From Balneola sp. (GTDB lineage: Bacteria; Bacteroidota; Rhodothermia; Balneolales; Balneolaceae), in assembly GCA_002694685.1 (NCBI GenBank), contig NZMW01000001.1, positions 496,001 through 560,000 on the forward strand: 64,000 nt of DNA, written 5' to 3'. Under the pieces are notes generated by a model that did no database searches, had not been told where the DNA came from, and worked only from the letters and a program-made list of their open reading frames with translations. Both the position numbers and the translations under genes were made by a program. Each line of letters begins with the position of its first letter. Position 1 is the stretch's first letter. Positions 34,759-42,079 of the stretch are shown here, piece after piece.

Positions 34759-34994
34759 TTGCGAATCTGTTTTAATAATCGCTCGGTAAAATCTTTTTTA
34801 GCTTTGATTTCCCGAAACTGGGCCATCAGCCTTTTTCCTTCTTTCGCAGAAAATGCCAGCTCACGGAGATCATCATCGTGAACCAGCACTTCTTCGAAAG
34901 TCTCTCTCTCAACCGAGCCCATATTTTCATCAACGTAATCGGAGATGAAATCTTCTATTACCGGGTGATATTCTTTGTCTATAAAATTTTTCAT
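34755..34994 (-). CDS. Putative cytoplasmic anti-sigma factor lacking zinc ligands
   Basis: A 79-residue soluble protein directly downstream of the ECF sigma gene. ISDYVDENMGSVERETFEEV then LVHDDDLRELA has the rhythm of an anti-sigma zinc-finger (zf-HC2) domain (Ylddel...er..fe.hl..c..c), but no His or Cys stands at the ligand positions, and there is no transmembrane helix. It is probably a cytoplasmic partner of the 35039-35653 sigma factor, inferred from the position and pattern. Its ATG directly abuts a 10-bp RNA stem. Confidence 0.55.
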   Translation of the reverse strand: MKNFIDKEYHPVIEDFISDYVDENMGSVERETFEEVLVHDDDLRELAFSAKEGKRLMAQFREIKAKKDFTERLLKQIRN

Positions 34995-35031
34995 AAAGGG
35001 GAGTTTGCTAAGTTATCCTTCACTCCCCTTT
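34995..35031 (-). promoter_or_regulatory. 10-bp perfect hairpin between sigma and anti-sigma genes
   Basis: AAAGGGGAGT (34995-35004) and ACTCCCCTTT (35022-35031) are perfect 10-bp arms around a 17-base loop. Read leftward, the 3' arm ends exactly at the anti-sigma ATG, and the GGGGAG in the 5' arm resembles a ribosome-binding site. No T-run follows the stem, so it is more likely translational than a terminator. Confidence 0.65.
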
Positions 35032-35038
35032 AATTCAT

Positions 35039-35653
35039 TCATGCAGCATTTGTTCCCAGCTGCACATAATCTTTTATCAATGCCTGAATTTGGGCACGTC
35101 CGCGGTTAATTCTGGACTTCACAGTTCCCATTGGGATGTCGGTGATGTCAGAAATTTCGTCGTAAGAAAGCTGTTGCAGATCGCGAAGAATAATAACTTC
35201 ACGGAAATCTTCTGGTAACTCCATTAATGCTTTTTCTAACTGCTCCATGCATAATTTCTCATGAAGAGCATCATCCTGAAGGATATTAGCATCCTCCAGG
35301 AGAAGCTCTCTATCATCGGGGTCAGACTCATCTTTATGAATCGACACTTTATACATGCGTTGCTTCTTTTTGTATAAACTCTTGGCAAGGTTCAGCGCAA
35401 TGGTGTACATCCATGTTGAAAATTTGGCGATGCGCTCGTAGGAATGCTTGCTCTTATGTACTCTTAGAAAAGTTTCTTGTACCAGATCTTCGCAATCCTG
35501 GTGGTTGTGCGTGTAGCGATATAGAAAGTTATGGAGGCGATCCTGATAGCGATATACTAATTCATTAAAAGCCAACTCGATACCATTCTGGAAATACTCC
35601 ATTAAATCTTCGTCATCATAGTTCTTGACTGATGTCGCTTGAAACGCTTTCAT
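35039..35653 (-). CDS. ECF RNA polymerase sigma factor
   Basis: A sigma-70 family ECF factor of about 204 residues, start at the ATG at 35653 (an upstream start at 35668 adds five residues). Region 2 carries NFLYRYTHNHQDCEDLVQET then FLRVHKSKHSYERIAKFSTW, and region 4 carries LPEDFREVIILRDLQQLSYD then EISDITDIPMGTVKSRINRG. It recruits RNA polymerase to a stress or envelope regulon not visible here. The downstream 79-residue gene is its likely anti-sigma partner. Confidence 0.94.
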   Translation of the reverse strand: MKAFQATSVKNYDDEDLMEYFQNGIELAFNELVYRYQDRLHNFLYRYTHNHQDCEDLVQETFLRVHKSKHSYERIAKFSTWMYTIALNLAKSLYKKKQRMYKVSIHKDESDPDDRELLLEDANILQDDALHEKLCMEQLEKALMELPEDFREVIILRDLQQLSYDEISDITDIPMGTVKSRINRGRAQIQALIKDYVQLGTNAA

Positions 35654-35703
35654 AATTAAACTCCACAAATTTAGTTTCGATTCTTTCTAAGCGCGAATCG
35701 ATA

Positions 35704-36771
35704 CTACCCGATGATTCGCTTGACCAGGAAGAATAAAATCGAAGTGGAGTCTAGTGTGCTGAACCCTTTAATGGAGCGATCTGCATCCAGCAAGGCTTCA
35801 AATATCCGGGGCATTTCGCTGTAGCGAAAGTTTGAGGCATCTTCCCAGAGTTTGTTAAAGTACCAGCTGCTGCCGATCCCTAACTCGCTCTGGATCTGAT
35901 TTTTAGCAAACCCCTTTTCGGAGAGCCTCAAAATCTGCCAGACATTTACAAACACACTGTTAAAGAACCCCACGAGACGAATTAATTCTCCCGTGTCTGA
36001 TTTAGTGTGTTGCAACATCTGTTCCGAGATATATAGCGCTTGTTTCATATTTCGCTTAACAATGGCCTCTTTGAGCTCTATGGCCGTAAATTCGCGATAT
36101 GAGCCGATTATTTTTTTTACATCGGCTTCTGAAACGGTATTAGAAGTGTCCACAAAAGTGCACACTTTATCTATTTCAGTGGACAGTAACTGCAAGTTGT
36201 TGCCCACAAACTGAGATAGCAACTGGGCTGCTGCCGGCTCAATTTCTTTGGAATGATGGCTTCGAACCCAATCAATCACCCAATCCGGGATCAGATAATC
36301 AGCCATGCGTTCAAATTCATAAAATCCTACATTCTTAGATTTCTTGAGCGCTTTTCCAATGTTCGTGTTCCCAGCTGGCTTTTTGGTATCAAAGCAAACC
36401 AGCAAGGTTGATGGATTGGGATTTTCGGTATAGGAAATAAAATCGTTGATATGTCCGGCTGGAGAACCGTCTTCACTTCCACCTTTATTAAGCTGAAGGA
36501 AGTTTCGAATAATCAAGACCCGCCTTTCCGCCATCATTGGGAAGCTTCGTGCAATAGACAAGGATTGAGCAGGTGTCACCTCTTGTCCATACAGCAGATC
36601 AAAATTAAAATCTTTTTGATCAGGTGGAATAATAGTCGAAAACCGATCCAGCAGCTGATCCAGATAAAAATCTTCCTCCCCAAAGAGATAGTAAATCGGT
36701 TTGAGGTTGCCGGAATTCAGCTCCCCTACTACCTGCTGATAAATCTGATTGCTATTTGGTTTTCGTGCCAT
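35704..36771 (-). CDS. holA: DNA polymerase III subunit delta
   Basis: A 355-residue clamp-loader delta subunit, start at the ATG at 36771 (a TTG at 36780 is also open). The N-terminal YYLFGEEDFYLDQLLDRF is typical, followed by the degenerate AAA+ domain and the helical C-terminal collar. Delta opens the beta clamp ring. It is followed by the sigma gene 51 bases downstream in the same orientation. Confidence 0.88.
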   Translation of the reverse strand: MARKPNSNQIYQQVVGELNSGNLKPIYYLFGEEDFYLDQLLDRFSTIIPPDQKDFNFDLLYGQEVTPAQSLSIARSFPMMAERRVLIIRNFLQLNKGGSEDGSPAGHINDFISYTENPNPSTLLVCFDTKKPAGNTNIGKALKKSKNVGFYEFERMADYLIPDWVIDWVRSHHSKEIEPAAAQLLSQFVGNNLQLLSTEIDKVCTFVDTSNTVSEADVKKIIGSYREFTAIELKEAIVKRNMKQALYISEQMLQHTKSDTGELIRLVGFFNSVFVNVWQILRLSEKGFAKNQIQSELGIGSSWYFNKLWEDASNFRYSEMPRIFEALLDADRSIKGFSTLDSTSILFFLVKRIIG

Positions 36772-36864
36772 CGGTGGCAAAGATAAGGAATGAACGGACG
36801 AATGAAATGGGAATCTTTAAAGAATTAAAACTACTTTCTGGAAAAACCCTTTTCAAAGATAGAC

Positions 36865-37245
36865 ATGGAAAAAGCACCCAAATATTTTCTCATTTTCAGT
36901 GGCGTCGTTTTGCTGGTATATGCACTTACTTTTTTATTCAGCCCCACAACTCTCGGCGAGATTGTTGGTTTTACTCATCACAGCCCAAATGCATTGGTTG
37001 AAGTCACCGCATTTTATGGCGGACTAGAGTTTGGAATGGCCCTCTTCTTTATCTGGGCGGGATTAAACAAAGAACGATTTAAAATTGCCTTAACAGCCTA
37101 TACCTTCATTTTCCTTTCTGCGGGGTTAGCTCGTTTACTGGGAATATTTTTATATGGATTTGAAGATCCAAGCCAACCTATTGTTACAGCCGTTGAAATC
37201 GTATTCTCTTTATTTGCCTGGTGGCTTCGAGAAAAACAACCTTAA
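36865..37245 (+). CDS. DUF4345-like membrane protein
   Basis: A 126-residue four-helix membrane protein: FLIFSGVVLLVYALTFLF, then VTAFYGGLEFGMALFFIWAG, ALTAYTFIFLSAGLARLLGI and VTAVEIVFSLFAWWL. The FYGGLExGxxLFxxW motif matches DUF4345. No function is known for that family. It is encoded opposite to holA and upstream of the bactofilin pair. Confidence 0.72.
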   Translation: MEKAPKYFLIFSGVVLLVYALTFLFSPTTLGEIVGFTHHSPNALVEVTAFYGGLEFGMALFFIWAGLNKERFKIALTAYTFIFLSAGLARLLGIFLYGFEDPSQPIVTAVEIVFSLFAWWLREKQP

Positions 37246-37288
37246 ATCGGGGGAACAATTTCTTAAAGATATAGTTCGACTTTACACT

Positions 37289-37735
37289 ATGCTTAAAAGA
37301 AAAAAATCTCCCATGATAAGATCATCTAATGCTAACCATCAAACAAGCAACAAGCACGCTCCTTCAATAACCTATATAACAGAATCGACACAGATTACAG
37401 CCAATCTTTACTGTGAAGATGATGTTCGGATTGCTGGCTCCATAAGTGGAGAGATTGAATCTAAGAAAAAGGTAATGCTCTCCGAGACAGGCACAATAAA
37501 TGGTTCTATTCATTCACCCAATGCTGACATTTCAGGAAAAGTTACCGGAGACGTTCGGGCTGATGAGAAGTTAATCCTACGTTCTACTGCAAAAGTTGAT
37601 GGACAAATCTTCACTAAAAAACTCACCATTGAAAATGGCGCTCGGGTAAAGGGAGCATTTAAGGTTGGTCCTGACGTTCAAATAAACCCTACTCATAAAA
37701 GTGAGCCTCAGAAAAAAGCATCAAAAGAAAGCTAA
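37289..37735 (+). CDS. Bactofilin (short)
   Basis: A 148-residue polymer-forming cytoskeletal protein; start at ATG 37289, since the longer frame overlaps the previous gene. The bactofilin beta-helix core is visible as SITYITESTQITANLYCEDD through SGSISGEIESKKKVMLSETG-like repeats and GKVTGDVRADEKLILRSTA. Bactofilins self-assemble into filaments that scaffold envelope enzymes or position proteins. A larger paralogue follows after 72 bases. Confidence 0.87.
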   Translation: MLKRKKSPMIRSSNANHQTSNKHAPSITYITESTQITANLYCEDDVRIAGSISGEIESKKKVMLSETGTINGSIHSPNADISGKVTGDVRADEKLILRSTAKVDGQIFTKKLTIENGARVKGAFKVGPDVQINPTHKSEPQKKASKES

Positions 37736-37807
37736 TTATTAATTCTATATTCAGAGTACCAACTTTTCTGTGATAATTAGAATTAATAGTATAGATATTG
37801 CCTAACA

Positions 37808-38821
37808 ATGGATATTTTTAGCTCTCATAAGAGGCACAATACAAATCCTAAACTTGTGGATGAATCAATTAACGCAGCGAAAACGGTGACAAGCATTGCT
37901 CAGGGTACTCGGGTTACTGCCGATATTAAAACCGATTCGGATATACGGATTGCCGGAATGGTAGATGGAGACATCGAGACTAAAGGAAAGCTAATCCTCA
38001 CCGAAACGGGCCGTATTACTGGAAAGGCCATAGCCAGTGAGGCTCTTATGGCTGGAAGATTTACCGGGGAGCTCAGAATTCTCAATAAAATCGCCATACA
38101 AAGTACCGCCTTCGTTGATGGCTTTTTGTACTCAAAAGATATTTCTGTTGAAGAGAATGCTGCTTTGGTTGGTATCCTCAGTGTTGGCCACGATGTAGAT
38201 GTACTCAATGCTAAACTTTCAAAAAAGCCTCAGAAACCACAAATGAAGGAAGCATTGGAACAAGCTTCAGAAGTCATATCTGATTCCAATAACGATCCGA
38301 AAAAGGCAGAACCTGAAAAAACACCAGAATCGCGATACACAAAAGATGTCTTAATAACGGTTACTGAATCTCAAGTTAGTAATGAATTGGCTGCTGAGCT
38401 TAAGAAAACCGGTGGAGCTTTCATTGAAGTATTAGGGTTCAATTTGGAGATTTTTGACGAACCGAGCTTTAGTCCGTTCTTTCAAAAATTTACCTATGTA
38501 CGAAAAAGCACAGATTCAGAAGAAGAAATAAAGCAACTGTTTGAGAAAGGAAAAGGAGCTCTCGAAACTGCTCTTTTACATAAAGGCGATTCTGACAACG
38601 ACAGCCAGCTTCAGCAAGCAGCAGATAAATTGATAAGGATACTGAAAGAACAAAAAGAATTTGCCGTAGTCATTGGTGATATCTTGCTAATTCAGTTTTA
38701 TGAGGGAGATGTCCAAACTATTGCTGTAGAAATCATTCCCGAACAGTTGGAAACCGACCTTAAGAAGAATCCTGAGATGGCTACTAATCTTACCAAAGTA
38801 TATTCTTACCTGGAAAATTAG
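37808..38821 (+). CDS. Bactofilin with an additional C-terminal domain
   Basis: A 337-residue protein. Residues about 25-135 are a bactofilin domain (SIAQGTRVTADIKTDSDIRI, then MVDGDIETKGKLILTETGRI) homologous to the preceding gene. A charged linker of about 40 residues (SDSNNDPKKAEPEKTPESRY) leads to an alpha/beta-looking domain at about 176-337 (TKDVLITVTESQVSNELAAE, then FAVVIGDILLIQFYEGDVQT) that I do not recognise. The extra domain may tether the filament to another process. The pair is probably co-transcribed. Confidence 0.8.
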   Translation: MDIFSSHKRHNTNPKLVDESINAAKTVTSIAQGTRVTADIKTDSDIRIAGMVDGDIETKGKLILTETGRITGKAIASEALMAGRFTGELRILNKIAIQSTAFVDGFLYSKDISVEENAALVGILSVGHDVDVLNAKLSKKPQKPQMKEALEQASEVISDSNNDPKKAEPEKTPESRYTKDVLITVTESQVSNELAAELKKTGGAFIEVLGFNLEIFDEPSFSPFFQKFTYVRKSTDSEEEIKQLFEKGKGALETALLHKGDSDNDSQLQQAADKLIRILKEQKEFAVVIGDILLIQFYEGDVQTIAVEIIPEQLETDLKKNPEMATNLTKVYSYLEN

Positions 38822-39035
38822 AACCGAATTAGCTCCTCTGAATAGTTAGGCTGACGCTTCATGAACTGCAGATCGAGTTACCCTGTAGTTTCACAGCCTT
38901 AATTTTTCTAAAGCAATAACGAGAGCTCAGTTCTTAGTACAAGTCTTCATACTGCCGAATTTAGCTCCCGTTTCTCAAAAAGCAACAACTACACGTTCCG
39001 ATTTCCAGGGTGTTGTTAATTCAGAATGCCAGTCG

Positions 39036-40529
39036 TCATGGCTTCAATCTTCCCATCATTCTTGGGAAAGGCACGGTCTCACGTACATGAGATAAGCCAC
39101 AAAGCCATGCTACGGTACGCTCAAGCCCAAGACCATATCCAGAGTGAGGAACGCTGCCAAAGCGGCGTAAATCCAAATACCACTCAAATACTTCCTTATC
39201 CAGTCCCTCTTCTTTGATACGTTCTTCCATCAATTCCAGATCGTCCTCACGCTGACTTCCACCAATGATTTCACCATATCCTTCAGGCGCAAGAACATCC
39301 ATTCCCAGAGCGTACTTTTCGGTTTCATCACGTTTCATATAGAACGCTTTGATTTCAGCAGGCCAGTGTGTCACAATCAATGGTACATCATACTGCATCA
39401 TCAGTACGGTTTCGTCACTGCCACCGAGGTCATTACCCCATTCAAAGTTTTTAGCTGATTCTTTCCAGCTTGGAATATTTCGAAGATCTTCTTCAATCTG
39501 ATCAATCCGAGCAGAAATTTCTTTTATACGCTGATCAATTTGTGCCTTACGCCATTTCTTAGCTGAACCGTGTTCTTTCTTAATCTCTTCCCACTCTTTC
39601 TCGAGATCTACTTGTTCTTGTCTGCGAGACTCAGCCATCTCGTCCAACATATTAGCGGTCTCATCACTTTTCAACATCTTAACAGCTTCATCATAAGTCA
39701 TTCGTTCAAATGGCTGATTAGCTGTTTTCTCCAGAGATGAAATATCCCGCTCTAAAATCTCGAGCTCATCTTTTCTCTTCTCCAGTACGGTAGAAACAAT
39801 AGCCTTGATCATATCTTCGGCGAGATCCATATTCATGTCCAGATCATAATAAGCCATTTCAGGCTCTATCATCCAGAATTCAGTCAAGTGACGACGGGTT
39901 TTGGATTTTTCGGCTCTAAACGTTGGGCCAAAAGTATAAATCAATCCATGAGCCATCGCCATGGCTTCTCCATACAATTGACCAGTTTGTGCGAGGTATG
40001 CTTTCTCTTCAAAGTAATCGGTTTCGAAAAGTGTGGTACTCCCTTCTGCTGCATTTCCGGTAAAGATGGGAGAATCCATTTGTACAAAATCACGCCCTTG
40101 AAAAAAGGTGTGTATTGCAAAAATAATCTCATTCCGAACCCGCATTGCCGCCCACTGCTTCTGGCTGCGTAACCAAAGGTGGCGGTTGTTCATCAAAAAT
40201 TCCACGCCGTGTTCTTTTGGTGTGATCGGATAGTCTTCCGCAACCTGGTGAACTACTACATTAGATACATGAATTTCATGACCGCCAATACTGCGATCAT
40301 CTGCTTTAACGGTCCCGGTAATTTCCAGAGAACTCTCTTGCTTTAATGAAGTAGCAGCTTCCCATACATATTCCGAGACATCATCTTTTGCAACCACACA
40401 TTGAGTGATTCCGGTTCCGTCTCTCATCTCGATAAAAACTAAACTTCCACTGCTTCGGAAATTATATACCCAGCCTTTCAGGGTTACTTCTTTATCTACG
40501 TGATCTGCGAGTTTTTTGATGTAGGTCAT
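39036..40529 (-). CDS. asnS: Asparaginyl-tRNA synthetase
   Basis: A 497-residue class IIb synthetase charging tRNA-Asn. The N-terminal OB-fold ([20 protein letters not shown]) and class II motifs are present (motif 2 near [20 protein letters not shown], motif 3 [15 protein letters not shown]). Between PFERM (273) and FEWGNDLGG (362) there is a charged coiled-coil insertion of about 70 residues ([20 protein letters not shown]) that E. coli AsnS lacks, as I recall that protein. The catalytic parts are intact. Confidence 0.94.
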   Translation of the reverse strand: MTYIKKLADHVDKEVTLKGWVYNFRSSGSLVFIEMRDGTGITQCVVAKDDVSEYVWEAATSLKQESSLEITGTVKADDRSIGGHEIHVSNVVVHQVAEDYPITPKEHGVEFLMNNRHLWLRSQKQWAAMRVRNEIIFAIHTFFQGRDFVQMDSPIFTGNAAEGSTTLFETDYFEEKAYLAQTGQLYGEAMAMAHGLIYTFGPTFRAEKSKTRRHLTEFWMIEPEMAYYDLDMNMDLAEDMIKAIVSTVLEKRKDELEILERDISSLEKTANQPFERMTYDEAVKMLKSDETANMLDEMAESRRQEQVDLEKEWEEIKKEHGSAKKWRKAQIDQRIKEISARIDQIEEDLRNIPSWKESAKNFEWGNDLGGSDETVLMMQYDVPLIVTHWPAEIKAFYMKRDETEKYALGMDVLAPEGYGEIIGGSQREDDLELMEERIKEEGLDKEVFEWYLDLRRFGSVPHSGYGLGLERTVAWLCGLSHVRETVPFPRMMGRLKP

Positions 40530-40546
40530 TGGAAATTTTGAATTAT

Positions 40547-40567
40547 TAAATGCTAAATGTTAAATGT
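40547..40567. repeat. Three tandem TAAATGY heptamers
   Basis: TAAATGC, TAAATGT, TAAATGT follow each other directly upstream of the asnS start, next to the inverted-repeat element at 40575. It is another heptamer array, shorter and less uniform than that at 2884-2932. Confidence 0.6.
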
Positions 40568-40574
40568 CTCTTTT

Positions 40575-40665
40575 GTCATTTGGAGGCAACTTCCGAAGAA
40601 TCTTTGTTATTTCAATTTACCAAGTAGTATAAACAAAGATCCTTCGCAGGTAAGCTCAGGATGAC
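40575..40665. repeat. Inverted-repeat element, copy 2
   Basis: Outer arms GTCATTTGGAG (40575-40585) and CTCAGGATGAC (40655-40665) pair with mismatches; inner arms CGAAGAATCTTTGTT (40594-40608) and AACAAAGATCCTTCG (40632-40646) pair with one mismatch in 15. The words GATCCTTCG and CTCAGGATGAC are shared with 26505-26564. It begins 15 bases after the M16 peptidase stop. Confidence 0.72.
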
Positions 40666-40680
40666 TTTATAGGAAAATAA

Positions 40681-41928
40681 TTATTCCGGTAATAAGATCG
40701 CCTCCATGAAATCTTCTTCAGTAAAGAAGTCTTTCACGAATCGTTGAATTTCTTCGGCAGTTACCGAATCGATGTTTTCAACCAGTTCATCCAAGGTAAC
40801 AAATCGGCCAAAATATAGTTCGCTCTTAGCTAATCGAGTCATACGGTTACTGGTGCTTTCCTGAGATAACAACAGTTTTCCTTTGAGTTGCGACTTAGCT
40901 TCGGCCAGTTCTTTTTCCGGAACCGGTTCGTCCTGCATTTGCTTCAGCTCTTTTTTGATGAGTTCGCGAACGTGATCTACATATTCTTTATCAGTTCCTA
41001 CATAAATTCCCCATAAACCGGTATCCGTATAGGATTGATTAAAGGTTTGGATAGAATAGCAGTAACCATATTTCTCACGGACGTTCTGGTGAAGGCGAGA
41101 GCTCATCCCACCTCCTAAAATGGTGTTAGCCATCAAAAGCAGATACTTGTCTTCATGATCAAAATTCAGTCCCCTTCGGCCATAGATGTAGTGGGTTTGC
41201 TCAATGGCTTTGGTTAGAGAAATGTCTTCATTCTTGAAGTCCGGAAGTGGTTGTTTTTCTTTATTATGATCTTTGGCTTCCAGCTTTTCAAAATACTCGG
41301 TAACCAATTTCACTACACGATCATGGTCTACGTTTCCGGCTACAGAAACCAGCAAGTTGCCAGGATAATAGCGGTCTCTCATGTAGTCATAAAGATCCTG
41401 GCGGGAAAAATTAGAAACGGTCTCTTCAAACCCAAGAACCGGACGTCCTAGCTCATGCCCTTCAAAAATCTTGGAATTGAATTCCTCAAACAGGTAATCA
41501 TCCGGGGAGTCGCGATACATTTTCATCTCTTCAATAACTACTTTCTTCTCTTTCTCTATTTCCTCTTCTGGAAATGAAGGGTTCAGGACCATATCTGAAA
41601 GAACATCCAGTGCACGGTCGAGCTGAGTATTCAAGCATCGTGAATAATAGCAGGTGTATTCTGAAGACGTAAAGGCGTTGAGGTAGCCACCAACTGCTTC
41701 CATGCTTAAGGCAATGTCAAAAGAAGAACGCTTATCGGTTCCTTTGAAAAGCATGTGTTCCAGGAAATGGGTAATTCCAGCCTGCTTTGGCGTTTCATGT
41801 CGGCCACCGGTTTTCACCCAAATACCAACAGAAACACTCTTAACGGATTCAATTTTCTCCGTTACAATTCGAAGTCCGTTTGGCAGCGTACTCTTGGTCA
41901 CAAAATCAATTTCTTTCAAATTCTGCAT
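40681..41928 (-). CDS. M16 family zinc metallopeptidase
   Basis: A 415-residue pitrilysin-family protease, mitochondrial processing peptidase-beta-like. The inverted zinc motif HFLEH (HxxEH, H54, E57, H58) is intact, with the distal Glu in EEMKMYRDSPDD. YYSRCLNTQLDRALDVLSDM and the C-terminal YGYCYSIQTFNQSYTDTGLW are family-typical. M16 proteases degrade peptides or process precursors. No signal peptide is seen, so it is probably cytoplasmic. It lies downstream of pnp in the same orientation but beyond a strong terminator. Confidence 0.92.
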   Translation of the reverse strand: MQNLKEIDFVTKSTLPNGLRIVTEKIESVKSVSVGIWVKTGGRHETPKQAGITHFLEHMLFKGTDKRSSFDIALSMEAVGGYLNAFTSSEYTCYYSRCLNTQLDRALDVLSDMVLNPSFPEEEIEKEKKVVIEEMKMYRDSPDDYLFEEFNSKIFEGHELGRPVLGFEETVSNFSRQDLYDYMRDRYYPGNLLVSVAGNVDHDRVVKLVTEYFEKLEAKDHNKEKQPLPDFKNEDISLTKAIEQTHYIYGRRGLNFDHEDKYLLLMANTILGGGMSSRLHQNVREKYGYCYSIQTFNQSYTDTGLWGIYVGTDKEYVDHVRELIKKELKQMQDEPVPEKELAEAKSQLKGKLLLSQESTSNRMTRLAKSELYFGRFVTLDELVENIDSVTAEEIQRFVKDFFTEEDFMEAILLPE

Positions 41929-42013
41929 AATTTTATCGCCACTAAATCACAAAAAACAATAAATAAGGTTTTCTGTTTTCGAGTTTTCGTGGCCCTTTAA
42001 TTTTCTTATTTAA

Positions 42014-42051
42014 ATAAAAAAGCTCCGCACATATCGATTAACGTGCGGAGC
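42014..42051 (-). terminator. Intrinsic terminator after pnp
   Basis: GCTCCGCAC (42022-42030) and GTGCGGAGC (42043-42051) form a perfect 9-bp stem around a 12-base loop. Read leftward it is followed by a T6 run. It lies 28 bases after the pnp stop. Confidence 0.93.
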
Positions 42052-42079
42052 AAATATAATGAGGTTTGTTGGCAAAGAC

